The notes below the pieces were generated by a model, which saw nothing but the letters and a program-made list of their open reading frames with translations, searched no databases and had not been told where the DNA came from. Shown here in pieces: positions 36,901 through 49,560 of a stretch of 64,000 bases of DNA (within the stretch, counting starts at the first letter, position 1; each line of letters begins with the position of its first letter). The stretch spans positions 24,169,501 through 24,233,500 of the forward strand of contig OX485805.1 of assembly GCA_950295325.1 (NCBI GenBank), written 5' to 3'. The translations under genes were made by a program, and so were the position numbers. Origin of the DNA: Polytrichum commune (Eukaryota > Streptophyta > Polytrichopsida > Polytrichales > Polytrichaceae).

Positions 36901-39279
36901 TAATGTCAATAATGATTGCATCATGTCTCTAAAGTACTCATGGGTAAGATAAAATGTTGTCGAATTGGTTTTTATTATAGGATACCCACAATTCAAAGTG
37001 AGAAGTTGGCATCTCACAACCATATGATGCCTTCTAATTTGCCTAGGTTGCCACAAAAATTAAGCGTGTTAGGCTTAGTGGATAACACTCCTAATTATGA
37101 AGGATGATGGGTGTAGTGTGATTTTTTGCCAAGGTGACTAACCCAAAAATTATCAACATGGCAGCTAAATTAGCATGTATTTTTCATCTGCCAACTTAGG
37201 GTGATTGTACTGTTGATTTTGGAGCCAAAATAGGTGTCTAATTAAGGTGCCTAACTGAATTAGCCTCATCTATCTTAGGCGCTTCTACTTTACAACAATC
37301 AGATGCATGCACATTGCATAGGATAATTTTGGGAGAAGGGTTGCTCCACATGTTCAAATTTGAGCTTCAATAATTCAACAAGCATGATATGTTTAGTTTT
37401 TATTTACTCTGGTGGATAGATCCAAATCCATCTTGGGATCAATGCAATCCCTTATTGCTTCATGGTACGTTTGGTCGAATTCTAATCGACGAGATTAATC
37501 CATTTGTCAAGTAGAAGCAAGACCATATACTAGATTTGCCAAGATAACACCTACTTCTGATAACCTTTGGGTGCAAGCATGGTCAAGTACACAACTTCAT
37601 TACCCTGCACATGTTTAAGTGAAGTGATTCAAAACTATATACTATCTTTGCATAAACATTTAAAAAACACAATTGGAATAGTTTAAGAATTCCAACTTTA
37701 ACATTTGAAATTTACGTCCAAAACCCAATTTAGTCATTTCCTTTTGAGCAGTACTTTAAATGATAAGTTTTGAAGATCTCATCTTGATATTATATATTCG
37801 AGAACCTAACACAACAACAGAGGGCACCAATTTAAACAACACTTTGCTAGTATTGTTAGGCGTTTGACCAAAAAAATTATGGTATTAGTATACCGGAGCA
37901 CTTTTTCCGTATACTTGACCATGCTTGTTCATCGCCCCAATCTAATTAACTCAGCATGGAGAGCTGACAACTTACTCCACTTGCGGTTGTCTATATGTAT
38001 ATAGAATGCCATGATTGGAGCGTATTATATAATTTAAGGACACTCGTCCAAGGACAATGCCCTTAAATTCCGTAAAGCACGACCCCGAAAGGTATTGCAT
38101 GCATAAAGACCCGCATAACAAGCATCACACATAAAGAGGTGTACGGACACGCATCATACATCGCCATAATGCACTCTAACCACAAATGTGTTGATTATGT
38201 AATATAACCAACATATAAAGAGTAACAATTAGAAGCTTTCTATGTATATGGGAATACCTTGAGGGGAGTGCATTATGGGATTTGAAAACACATGCCTAAA
38301 ATTCCCAATATGCATGACCCTAACATAGGGCATTTTGCTGTGTAGAGATCATGTACGACATGCATTATGATGTACGATATTGTATAGTGGGCATTACACT
38401 AACCATTAATGCATTGTCATTTCAACTGAGTGGATTATGCTACATAACAAACCAAGTTTTGGCAGAATAAAAACAAAAGAAAAAAGTACCAGGTCTTTAT
38501 TTATGAAATAAGATGCAACTTTGCACTCTTGGCCCTAAATAGCTTAAGGTGAAGGGCCTTTTAAAGGGGCCGGTGTGGTTTCTCGAGCTCTTACCGGGCT
38601 CTCTAAACTGCCTTTTGAAGCTCCTGTTTGTTTTTGCGACGTTTCAGGCAGTTCGGCCACTCCATCGTAGCTCCAAGCACGAGTTGCATCATAATAACCG
38701 ATCTTGAATTGATAATTTGAAAACGTACTTTCTGTGGTGCTAATCAAAGTGAGTTACAGTCACCATACCTCTGATAACCATCAAATCGGTGTTGTAGGCA
38801 ATCGGGAACAGAATTTTCGTCGTGAATTCTGTCAGAGTGTGTTGCCATGGCCCGGTTGGTCATGCATAGGCAAATGAATGTGGTGCAATGAAGATGTCCA
38901 TTGCAATTCACACTAACTTAGTGGATTCGAGGAAAAATTTGGAAAAGACACCGAACGGTTGCCTGCTTCAAATCAACGTGCGTCGTTGACAGTGTAGAGT
39001 TTCCTTTACTAGGTGAAGAATGCCGCTCATCACGAGAAATGCCTCTCATGCCAACCTCTCCGTGGAAAAGTTGTGACGCTTGAGTATTCTGAAGCTCTTA
39101 CCATCGGCCTTTAAGTTTCTGGAGATGGTGGCATCGACTTTCGAATGTCAAAGTTGAAGTAAATTGCGCCTGGTCGCCTGTCAGTTTGAAAATTTTAAGT
39201 CCCTGAAGCAGATTTCGAACCTGTCCATGGCAGTACTATATGGTATAAGCGCTCGCTCCTCTTTGTCGATCTCTGCACG
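33986..39279. other. SR gene 3' region and long intergenic stretch
   Basis: The first part is probably the SR gene 3' untranslated region. Open frames at 34960-35211 and 35773-36147 lack recognisable motifs. The rest is AT-rich; no gene, complete transposon or strong repeat was identified. Confidence 0.5.
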
Positions 39280-39775
39280 GTAGTCAATTCCTACAATGGT
39301 TTTCCCCGGCATGATGTTTATTGCTTATGTAAATTGCGAATTTCTTTTCTGATGAATTTACTTGCAAGATTATTGAAGACATCACAACGAATTTGGTACT
39401 TGACTTCGATATGATGAGGTCACGACGGACGTGCATGGGTTTGCAATTGTGCTTGTTCAGTGCACAAGTGCACATCATGAAACCCTAAATTGCAGACATT
39501 CAGCATTATGAACATGTAGAGTCCCGATCGGCATACATAAAGGGATGGCTGCAAACTAGCCCTAGAAACCTTGCCTGCTTTTTTTCAACACACTGAATTT
39601 GTTGCTTATGATTGCGAAAGTCTAATCTGACGATGAATTTCACTTGCAAATCTATGGAAGAAATCAGAATGAATCTGATCGACTTGTATATGACGAGGTG
39701 GCGGATGCGCATGGGTTTGCAATTGCGCTTGTTCGGTGCGCTAGAACCGCACATCATGGAACCCTAAATCGAAAA
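39280..39775. repeat. Two-copy tandem duplication upstream of the F-box gene, about 250 bp
   Basis: The segment with GCATGGGTTTGCAATTGTGC (39433) recurs as GCATGGGTTTGCAATTGCGC (39708). Both are preceded by a GATGAATTT-ACTTGCAA segment and followed by CACATCATG-AACCCTAAAT. The second copy reaches the likely promoter, which has a telo-box-like AAACCCTA near 39775. Confidence 0.8.
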
Positions 39776-39813
39776 ACCCTAGGCTCTTGTTATTCGCAAT
39801 TATACAGGTCTCA

Positions 39814-42800
39814 ATGGCACAAGGCACATCGGCTGCTGTTGAACCATCATCTCCCTGGACAGATGACAGCGGCCCGAATATAATTGAGATTATACATAAT
39901 CCGAAAGCCAGATATCTCTTGACCCCGGCCAATCTCGGCGTTCTCTTGACGGTGCGTCTCCAATTCCCTCACCTCCTCTGTATCTTTCTGCAAGCAGGTC
40001 CTGAAATCCCCCGAGGCCTTAGGTAAGTTGTTTTTAGATCGTTTCTAATGAAATGATGATTTGTTATTTCACAAAGAGGAGCAACATCCTTGAAAAGAGG
40101 CGGGCATTGAGAGGAATCCACTGATGCCATTTGTGTCTGAATTAGAAAAGCTTTTACACTTTAAGATGCCGTTTTTCGAAGTAATTAGAAGCAGATTTTG
40201 AAAAGCAGGGGTCCATCATCCAGAGCCCATAGGTATCCTCCATCCAACAAGCAGGTCATGAAATTCTTCTCTTGAAGCTCCTTGGAGTAATGATCATGGT
40301 TTTGAGCAGGAGTAGAGTAAGTTGTTAGGTTCGCATGTCGAGTCGAATTATTGGGCGATTTCCAATGGTTTGGTGCATCTTCTTTGGTTCCCGCTTGCAA
40401 TTGTTGTACACATTTTGGTTGCAACCAACCAGAGGATGCAGTGACTTAAAACCATTTAACAATAGATTCACCTCATGATGCTTCCAGAAATGCCCCATCT
40501 ATCAACTAGAGCGTGCTTGGAAATACATAGCGACACCTTGTAAGTATCCACCCACCGCGGCAGAAATCTCCAAGAACCAATGGCTCAGGGCATGGACCCC
40601 TGTGACATTCAAAGACCCTGCCTCGCGGACATACCACCGCTACCACCCTGTCCTCCTGGAGACAGGAACCAAACTGTATTATGTCGTCTGCTTCGATCAA
40701 AGCACTCCCCAAGACAAAAGCCTGGGCATCAACAACTTTATTGCTCTTCCCCCTTTGAACTTCCTCCCACCCGGCTGTGACAAAGTCATTGCTGGGTCGG
40801 CAGGTGCTAATTCCTACTTCCCTTTAGGCCCATTCACCAGGTTTTGTCCACTTTACTACATGTTGAATCCCATGTGGCAAAATTCAAATAATTTGCCCAA
40901 GGTTCCTTCTGTCCACTCTGACTTAGTCTCCGTGTTTGCTAATGTTTGCCACTTTACCACATGGGGCACATGTTGAATCCCATGTGGTAATAGCCCAAAG
41001 TTTCCTTCGGTCCACTCTGCCTTTAGACTCTGTGCTTGCATAATGTTTGCTAATTCCTGCTACCCTTCATCCCATTCATCAAGTTTTGTCCACTTTACAC
41101 ACCATGTTGATTCCCATGTGGTAAATAAATTGGCCAAAGTTGCTTCTGTCTACTCTGTCTTAGTCTCCCATGCATGCATAATGGTTGCCACTTTACCAAA
41201 TGTTGAATCCCATGTGGTAAATTGCTTAAATTTCCTTCTGTCCACCTGCCTTAGTCTCTGTGCTTGCATAATGTTTGCTAATTCTTTCTACCCTTTAGGC
41301 CCATTCACCAAGTTTTGTCCCCTTTATCACATGTTAAATCTCATGTGGTGATTTGCCCAAAGTTTCTTGTGTTCTTTCTGCCTTAGTCTATATGCTCGCA
41401 TAGTTTTGACAGTTCTTTTGCCCTTTTTCTGTGCATAACATTCTTGAGCAGGTGTTAGGTGACAGACCCCAAGATCTGCTTCTTGGAAGTATCCACAAGG
41501 GATTTTCGTGACATGTGGATCCTTTTTGCATAGTTTCTCCCTGAGTTCAATCTACAATTGATTTGTGTGTTGGCTTCATGTCCTGAGATAGGTTACTAAG
41601 AATGAGATACCTTGACATGTGGATCCCTTTTGACTAGTTTTTGTGCTGAGTTCAAGATTCTACAATTGATTGTGAGTGGGCTTCATGTCCTAGGATAGGT
41701 TATTAACAATGAGGTGAGGACTAGTAGGAGCTTGCAGCCACTAGTCTATGCCTATGCTTGGCAGTCTTTTGTAGGCATTAGGCCCCAGTTCTTGAAGATT
41801 GGTTACTTGAGCAGAAATAGATTAGGGCTCCATCCTCACAAGGCTCAAGAATGTTATGTATTGATGTCTAGGCTTTTGTCCTGCCGGTTAGGGCCAAATC
41901 CTTCATTGAATCCATCAACAGGTTAAACGCAATTCACTTGTTGCAATCGGCTAATGTGAAGAAGCAGTGGAATGATGCCAGGCCTGCTCGTGTTGGACGG
42001 AGGTGATCAACCCGGAGATAGCCCCATATTGCTGTGGGGCCAGGCACAAATTCCCAACAACAAGTACTGGCAAGACGCAAAAGCGAGGGCGCAAAGTGGT
42101 GGTCAGTCCATGGTGTGCGTCACTAACCCGTTAACCCGCGAATTTATCCTGTTGCCACCGATTCCAAATCGTCGAGTACATGGGAAAATGGCAAAGTTAG
42201 TATTCCACAACATGGCGCGAACGAAGTACCACTTGGTGATTGCCGGCTGGGATATGAAGAAAAAGAACAAAAAGGTCGAAGACGTCTTATGTGTCATCGT
42301 GTACTCCTCAGAGAAACAGTGCTTCGTTCACGCGAATTACATTGAGCGGGCTCGCCCGATCCCGTATCATGAATGTGGACGGTCGGGCCTGGCTGTGATC
42401 AATTACTGTGTTTATTTTGGAGGTATGAGGGTTATAGAGAGGATAGATCAGAATGAAGATATTTACGTTCCAGCTATTTATTATTTCAACATCAGTCACA
42501 ACCGTAGACAGTGCCTGTGTTTTGATTTCACGTTGGTCAACATGGCGGGCCGACAGGTTCAAGCCCCCAAGGTAGTGCAAGCCGGTCCAGATAGGGTTTT
42601 TGCCGTAACTAGATATGCACAAATTCCCACAATTATCTGGATTGTGGAAGTTAACCTGCAGCCTGACGGGACCCCAGCGGGCACATACAAAAAAGTCCCA
42701 CGTGGGGTTATGCCTAGTTTATACTACCAGAAATTGTTCCCAACAGAAGAGGAAGCGTTACTTCCTTATGAATGCACAAATGCCGATAGCAAAATTACGT

Positions 42801-42949
42801 TCAAGGTTCACAGTGAGCGGAATTTAATTGTAATGTATGATATGAACTTGTACGAGTGGAGGATTTGTGAATATCCAGCCCAAAATGGACAGAAAGAGTT
42901 CCAATTGTGTGATGGGTGCTATGAGCCTGTCTTCACAGCAAGGCCATGA
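39814..42949 (+). CDS. F-box/kelch-type protein, three exons, N-terminal frame apparently broken
   Basis: The best-supported parts are exon 40510-40803 (RAWTPVTFKDPASRTYHRYH) and exon 41982-42949 (322 codons, LLVLDGGDQ at the start; VTNPLTREFILLPP). They join in phase across an intron full of tandem repeats. This is the beta-propeller/galactose-oxidase-like C-terminal part of plant F-box proteins, substrate adaptors of SCF ubiquitin ligases. A first exon from ATG 39814 to a GTAAGT donor after 40022 starts in one frame (NLGVLLTVRLQFPHLL) but its end reads like an F-box tail (FCKQVLKSPEAL) only in another frame. The three exons together sum to 3n+1 nucleotides. A one-base indel near 39975-39990 or a sequence error would explain this. 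The propeller exon itself is uninterrupted. Confidence 0.62.
40804..41400. repeat. Tandem repeat array filling the F-box gene intron
   Basis: The blocks TGTTGAATCCCATGTGG (40862, 40970 and 41199, plus variants near 41104 and 41330), CCTTCTGTCCAC and GTGCTTGCATAATGTTTGC recur with basic spacing of roughly 110-125 bp. The first unit starts right at the splice donor of exon 40510-40803. Confidence 0.85.
41490..41715. repeat. Two-copy tandem repeat, about 115 bp, same intron
   Basis: GACATGTGGATCC occurs at 41510 and 41612. Both are followed by GAGTTCAA, CTACAATTGAT, GGCTTCATGTCCT and GATAGGTTA blocks in the same order. Confidence 0.8.
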
Positions 42950-44500
42950 AGTTATGGTATTGATAAGGACATCAATGACAACAGATATACATAGAAGAAA
43001 AGTCAAGGTAATTTCTTCGACGTTCACCGTGGTTCACCAATGTGAGTTGATGGTATGCATGTGGTGAGCTACTCTACCTTCCGCACCTTAGGAAGAGAAA
43101 CCTGTATAACACCTTGCGCATTTTGAATGAACCTTCCATCCCAAACATTGCAATTGACAAACCAACAAATGGTTGAACTCGAGTCTATAATAGACTACCT
43201 AGAACCACACACCAAAATACAAGCGATCCTGTCTATGGAACCTTGGTTGATTAGTAGTCTGTAACACACTTGACTTTGTGGAAGAGGTGAAAGGTAAATA
43301 CTACAAATCAAATAGTGGTCTGTAATACATGTGAACAGTTGCCATCGATGTCAAAGGGTTAGATGGGAAAGGTTGTGAGGGGGTGGGGGTGAAAGGCCAA
43401 TAATGTAAATTTGTCACTAATTAATGGCCTCTAATATGTATGTGTGAATGGTTGCCGTGGACAACTACCGAGCCTAGATTTGAGATGCCATATTTGAACT
43501 GAAACATGCATCAACTATCACAAAATGTACTTAAGAGTGTGACTATATAACTCATAACATAACTCATACTATAACTCATACAACTTGCTGCATCTGTCAA
43601 TATGATTAATTGTATCTATATAACACTCTCTTAATAGCAACTATTGTAGCTGCATGTACAACATCCCCCAAGTGATATATGGATTGACCTATTGACATAA
43701 CATTATTCAGTTGTGGGCGGGAGTGCAATGGGCATGGAAATTTTTGGAGCGTGGTTTCTCTTGATGCACCATATTTAGGCTAAATTTGGTGACGCTGACC
43801 ACATTTTTGATGCCACTCATCCAAGCTCTTCATTTGGAATAGAGAACACTCAGCCCACACCTGAATAATTTTACGAACTCAGGGCATACCAATACATTGA
43901 GAACGATTGGGGGCGCATCGTGAGCAGATCAGGTGTGTAACGGAAAGCAATATTAAACTGGGCGTGTTAACAACTTGGTATGTGAAAAATGTGCAAGTGT
44001 GGTGGTGGCATGCAAAGGTGATGTAAGATATAGTTACTGTTGATGAAAGAGATTCTTAAGCAACCTCTCACTTTGGAATATTTACTCATGGTGTAATCAA
44101 GGACCTGTAATGTGCCTGTAATTTACAAGAAACGCTCGTATCCTGCTCAACTCCCTGGGAGAGTTTTTTCACAAAGAGAACAATTTTAACCTTACTTGAC
44201 AGCATAGCATGATTGCAAAGAGTTAAATGAATATTCTTGTGTCTAGATGAGAAACATATCAAGTGTGTCTTGATATACATAGGAATTCCGCACCAGAGAA
44301 CATTTGTGCAAGGAATTCCAGATGCAAGATTGCTTTTTTAGCATTTGTTACCTTCTACAAGGTTCCAAAACTCAAATGAATCATGCTTGTCACGCAACCC
44401 TTCATTGTTGTAACCGTGTGGACAACTAACAGGTCAACAGTAACCAATTTGATATATCCATTGTTGAATAACATTGTCATAATCATCATCATCACCGGTC
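42950..44500. other. Intergenic, no gene recognised
   Basis: The 3' region of the F-box gene followed by AT-rich sequence. There are only short open frames and no clear repeats or domains. Confidence 0.5.
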
Positions 44501-44504
44501 ACTG

Positions 44505-45595
44505 TAGAAAGTACCACTCATTGCCAACTGTAACATTCATTGTTACAAAATGATTTTTTTTTTTTGCTCAAGGCTTTTGAATTATCTCCTATCATGAAAA
44601 AAAGTCAGACGCAACACAGAAGAATTCCCTCAAATTCGGCTCTTTAATCCCCGAAATGCTAGTGTGCTACTAACTGCTGCTACTGCTGCTGCTGTATAGT
44701 GTACAGAATTTTAAGGAAATTGGGTCCATATTCTGGATTTTAAAGCTCCATGTGTATGTATATTACATTCTTCATGTCCTGAATCAATGTGAGTTGACAT
44801 AGTACTGCTTTCCTGGAACAATTTGTTCACTCAGAGCCACTAAAGCAGTGAAGAATGTGGTTAAATACTGAGCAGCAGGAAGACACTGCAGAACTACCAT
44901 TCAGTGACTTAAGTGTAGCTATCATTGTCAAAAAATGAAAGATGTAGTTGCTCAAGGCCAATTATCTACTACCACCAAAAGAGTGAGACGGAGTACAGAA
45001 GTTCGCAAGTTTAATCATATGCAACCCAGCCACGATTGTTTCCTACTATGAATAATGTCCTCTCAAATTGGCTATTGGTACCCAAAATGCCACTGTGCTA
45101 CTTACTAACTGCTGCTGCTGGACTTACAGCTCCATAATGAGTACACTACCTACTTCACATCCTGAATCCATGTGAGTTGATATTATACTTCTTTCCTGTA
45201 GCACTTTGATGACTGAGGATCACGGCAAAAGTACCATTCAGTTACAGGTATAACAGTCGTTGTTGAGAAGTGAGATATGTAGTTGATCAAAGCCTTGAAT
45301 TAATCACAACCATCGCAAGAGTCATACGAAATACAGAAGGCTCCAACTCTGTTCTCGTGAAGCCGAGCCACGAATCATTCCTACTCTGAAGAAAAATAAT
45401 TCTCTCAAATTTGGCTATTCTAATCCCAAAATTGCTAATGGATACTGTACAAAATACTAAGAAAATTGGGTCCGTACTCTCTGGACTTGCAGCTCCATGA
45501 TGAGTACATTATCTAATTCATATCTTAAGACAATGTGAATTGACATGATACTGGCAGGTTTCCAGGAACAATTTGTTCCAGGAAAGAGTTGGGAG
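44505..45595. repeat. Three-copy tandem repeat, period about 340-370 bp
   Basis: Shared blocks in each copy: a CATTCAGTTACA-like start (44519, 44892, 45229), GTAGTTGCTCAAGGC, a CTCTCAAATTTGGCTATT-like segment, a run of CTGCTG in two copies, TTGGGTCC, CTCCATGATGAGTAC and AATGTGAGTTGACAT. The third copy ends about 10 bp from the stop codon of the minus-strand plastid-protein gene, so it probably includes that gene's 3' untranslated region. Confidence 0.85.
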
Positions 45596-45605
45596 ATCGG
45601 AAAGA

Positions 45606-46913
45606 TTATCTGCCAAAGAGTCGTGTGAAGAAGTTGCCAGAAGAAGCATTCTCGGCGCAAGCCACATGAGCATATCGCCCCATTTGGTCCACTTGACGAG
45701 GCGAGCCTCCCGTGTCCTTCTTGCAGTACCTGCAAGTTTTGTCTACCCAGCCCTCGTCTGTGTATGCTCCATCCACTGCAAACATTCCGACTAGATTCAT
45801 CACAATCCGTAGTAAAATTGAGCTTCACCTCTGAAATCTCTCACGCTGGCATCATCATTTGATGCTTCCAGCATAACGACTCAGGATTTTTCTCCATTCC
45901 TCATCTCTACCTCCTAATTCACCTACACTGTCCGTTTACAGCCATATTAAGAGAAATTACGCTAAACATCTGATTTAGTATGGTCCACACTATGCATCAT
46001 CGACCCACATTAATTGTCTTGCAATCGTTGGGTGGCAACTAGAGAGGGTGTCACAAAGGTCACTCTGTTTAACATTGTTAATCAACTTTAAGTGTCACAC
46101 TAAATCAGATGTCTAGTGTAGTCGAGACATTCAATTGATGCATTCTTGCTGAGACATTGTTTGGTACAGACATCTCTTCTTCAGAATCAATCAAATTCCT
46201 TCCAGTAGACATAGGAACCCGTACCTTCCACGGAGTCTTTGAAGAAATCCCTGTAGGTCCCACCAATCTTCCTCCGCAGAGCTCCATACTGCATCATTAC
46301 AGATGTCCAATTCAGTAATGTAATTCTGCAATGGGTCACTGGTGATTCAATTCGAACAGGTATTTAATTAGGTAATATAAACAGAAACCGCATCATAGGA
46401 GATATGCGTAGGCCCGGCCACACATAGCTTGAGCTCAAGCTTGCAACTTCTACAAATTTGTACAAAGTTGGAAATCAATCCAAAAACAACGGGGAGCAAC
46501 CTTGAGACAATTGAGCTCCCTCGTATCTAATTAGGCACATGTAAGGAAGAGATCAAACTTCTTTTCCCTTGAACTCGTTTGTAAGCAAGCAACCCATGTC
46601 TAACCTGCTCGCGAGTCATCTTCTCCCCCGATTTGGTCGCCTGGCGAGCGTCGTAGAGAAGCTCGGCATCCTTCTCCGACCGCACTTGCGCGAAATCCAA
46701 AGCATCCGTGAGGCTGGTGAAGAGCGACTTCTTATCCTCCTTTCTCTCTTCCTCATCTCCCTTCTCTTTACCTCCCTTAGCCGCTCGCACCACCACGCCG
46801 CACCTTCGCGGCGCTTGTTGCGGAGCTTCAAACACATTACGAAGCTTCGCTCCCTCCAGGGAGCCGGCTGCTGCTGCCGCCCCACACATCAAGGTGCAGG
46901 TGGTGGCAGCCAT
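45606..46913 (-). CDS. Small plastid-targeted CxxC protein, three exons
   Basis: Minus-strand exons: 46913-46605, 46288-46225 and 45775-45606; phases agree and give 180 residues. The Ala-rich N-terminus with RRCGVVVRAAKG near residue 40 looks like a chloroplast transit peptide. A Lys/Glu-rich segment, SLTDALDFAQVRSEKDAELL, YGALRRKIGG and a C-terminal CRYC (139-142) with a later HVAC follow; the cysteines could bind metal or be redox-active. The conserved-looking end is GNFFTRLFGR. I believe related proteins are widespread in plants (I recall the Arabidopsis MEE14/CCG-binding-protein group but cannot confirm), so no symbol is given. No frame breaks. Function unknown. Confidence 0.8.
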
Positions 46914-48170
46914 TGCTGGAGAATTGAGCAACCGGAACCTCAACAAATCTCCCTCTCTCTCAAAACTGAGCTCGGATATCGCAATGCGGTCACTGTTGGA
47001 TGATACAGTTGGCTCGGCAACCGCGATTCTTAGTAAAAGTTGCACTGACAATGAGAAGGAATGGGTTGGCGCATGGGTGAATCAAATGTCCAGAAAATTG
47101 TAGCGATGATTCTATGTAGTGTGATGGGTCATTGGAATTGGTTTCATGGGTGGTGATGATGATGATGCGTGGCAAGTGAAGTGCGTGGATGACGATGGTG
47201 GGCAGGATGGATCCTCGGCCACGGAGCTCATCTTGAGAGCTCGTGTCCTGGCGGCTGCCTCTGCTTGCCTCCGTTTCGCCATAGCCGTTCGATTCCCATC
47301 TAACGAAGCAGAAGAACTTTCAGGCGAGTGTCCGGGGAGATTCTGGGGCATAATGGGTCAAAGTCCACACACTAGAAAGTGTTAACGGTTAAGTGTTTAG
47401 AGAATTTTATAAGAATTATGATTCATTCTTTAATGAACTCATCTCGATAAGTTTTACTTTGGATGAAAGTGAGGCTATAAAATTCTATAACTTGGATGAA
47501 ATTGACAAAAACCCTGATCCTATATTTTATTATCTTACTGGAACGATTGGCATTGGAATCTGCAGAGATTGAAATTGGACCCACTATGTATGCACATGGG
47601 TTCATCTATTATGAACTTGACTTTGTTCTAAATGATCCTTGTATAGCTATTGCAGAGGAAAATATTGGTATGCTTGATGAAAGAGTCGATGCGGTAGCTT
47701 ACAATGAACTCATTGAAGAAGTTGGCAATATGCAAATTGATGATGTTGTGGTAGATGGAGTAGGATTCAAGGAAATGATGTTGAAATGATGTTGAAAGTG
47801 CATTGGTGACCTTCAAATTATTTTTGGAACAAAGACCTATTGATGTAACAGTTATACCTCTCATCCAAAACATTCGAACACTTCAAAAGGAAATAGGATC
47901 TTGACGTCCACAATAATGTCATTAAACTACTATAGATTTGTTCTCCCATTATGCTTAGATGTATGATGGCATTCATATCTTATGTATTTTCATCCTTTAT
48001 TTATATAAGCGTTAATGTTTTAAATTCCAAAGTCGCATAAGTGTTATTCATGTGAGTGTTACAAATTGTCTATGCTACCCCACATAGTGTGATATCCTTG
48101 ATTTAAAATATTTAAGGTTTGATTAAGAAAGAAATAAAGACTAATCATACTTTGTTGTACTTAGCATGTC
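46914..48170. other. Intergenic, upstream of the plastid-protein gene
   Basis: A GC-richer block at 47110-47390 has overlapping open frames on both strands and may belong to the 5' region of the minus-strand gene. At 47496-47789 an acidic 97-codon plus-strand frame has an adjacent acidic frame (about 47400-47570) in another phase. They may be remains of one coding sequence, not recognised. Confidence 0.4.
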
Positions 48171-48179
48171 AGCAGATGG

Positions 48180-49560
48180 TGTTTGAAGTCAAACAATTCC
48201 AAAGAAAGAAGTGGGTGTGAAAACCCAAGAAAAGATTGGTGCACAAGGGATAGACAACCCATGAAGGACTTGTGCATGAGAGTTAGATAGCTCCCGATCG
48301 AAGATCTTTGCGTTGGAGTTAGACAATTCCAATTAGGAGTTAGACACCTCCCTTTGGAAGATTTTTGTGTTGGAGTTAGACAACTCCAACTAGAAGATAT
48401 GACTTGGAATTAGACAACTCCCAAGATATGGATGTTATTCATGGGAGCTAGACAACTCTTAATGAATAAATGAACACAGTTGGAATCAAACAATTCCAAC
48501 TAGGAGAATGGATATAGTTGGAATTAGGCAGTTCCAACTAGAAGAATGGATGAATGGATGTCGCGCACCTCTCCATGAGCAGTGCCCGAAACACCATGGG
48601 CATAAGGGGGACCCCGGAGTGACACCCGGGACTTGTGGCACTGTTGGTGAGAGGGCCCAAGTGATCCTAATATGGGAGAGGGCCCTGGGCGTTGGGAATG
48701 CCTCCCACTCACGAAGATTAGAAATCACGAGGGTAAGGCCATGAGCTAGGAGATATGTCCCGGGACAGCGCCCTGGTACAACAGTGGCCTGGGAGTGGCT
48801 CCCGGGACTGCCAAGGTTTGAACATGCATAACTTCTTCAATACTTGCCCAAATGGGGCAAGATAGGAGTCCATCGGCATTTGCGTAAAACGTAGATGACG
48901 ATGGAGTGGTTGCATGTGAGCATCAGAGATCATACAAGGTGGGGGCTTCTAGCCCCAACAACCATGGGAAAATGTCTACTTGGCCCCAACCCTTATAGAG
49001 AGGCAAAAGAATACTTAATAGTGGGGTAGGGCCCTACCCAAAGTCCTAGAGGCTTATATGGGTGAGGCGGCTTGGCCGGCCAAACCCACCAGAGGCCGAA
49101 CGGCATAGCCTCCATGGGCATTGGCCCAACATGGGGGCATAGTTGCTTAGTATGGTTCGGGTTGTTATAGTGTTGCTCCGGCAACGATGATCAACTAAAG
49201 ATTGGACTTTCATGGATGGAAGTCCACATCTTACCATTGGTTACTGATTAAGCGGTGAGTCTCGAATGCAAGTGTAGAAGGGTTGGTCCCCCTCCTATGG
49301 GCTAAAAGGTCCGCGGTATGGGGAGCTAACCATTCGCATGGTGGAATGCGAAGGGTCAATGCTTGTGACTCTTGCTAGAAACAAAAGTGGTCAAGATTGT
49401 TAAGGGGGCTAGCAAGGGTTGCGACAATGAATCTAGTTGGAATTGGACAGTTCCAACTAGAAAAATGGGTGAATAAGTCAAGTTGGAATTAGAAAGTTTC
49501 AACTAGAAGAGTAGTTGAATGCATCAAGTTGGAATTAGACAATTCCAACTAGGGGATTGT
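48180..49560. repeat. Array of palindromic repeats, about 11 units, split by an insert
   Basis: Units have the form TTGGAATTAGACAATTCCAA followed by CTAGAAG. Clear copies are at about 48313, 48370, 48405, 48482, 48515, 49437, 49483 and 49530, with weaker ones at 48195, 48273 and 48445. A GC-rich segment of about 890 bp (48545-49435) divides the array. In several units the two arms differ together (GGAGTT...AACTCC versus GGAATT...AATTCC), keeping the pairing. Confidence 0.8.

Noticed and set aside
39205-39260. T-loop-like TTCGAA near a possible tRNA on the minus strand
   Set aside because: I could not fold a complete cloverleaf with matching acceptor and D arms around it.
47112-47385. Open frames of about 79 codons on both strands in GC-rich DNA
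   Set aside because: The composition explains the open frames; no motif was seen. The block may be part of the 5' region of the minus-strand plastid-protein gene.
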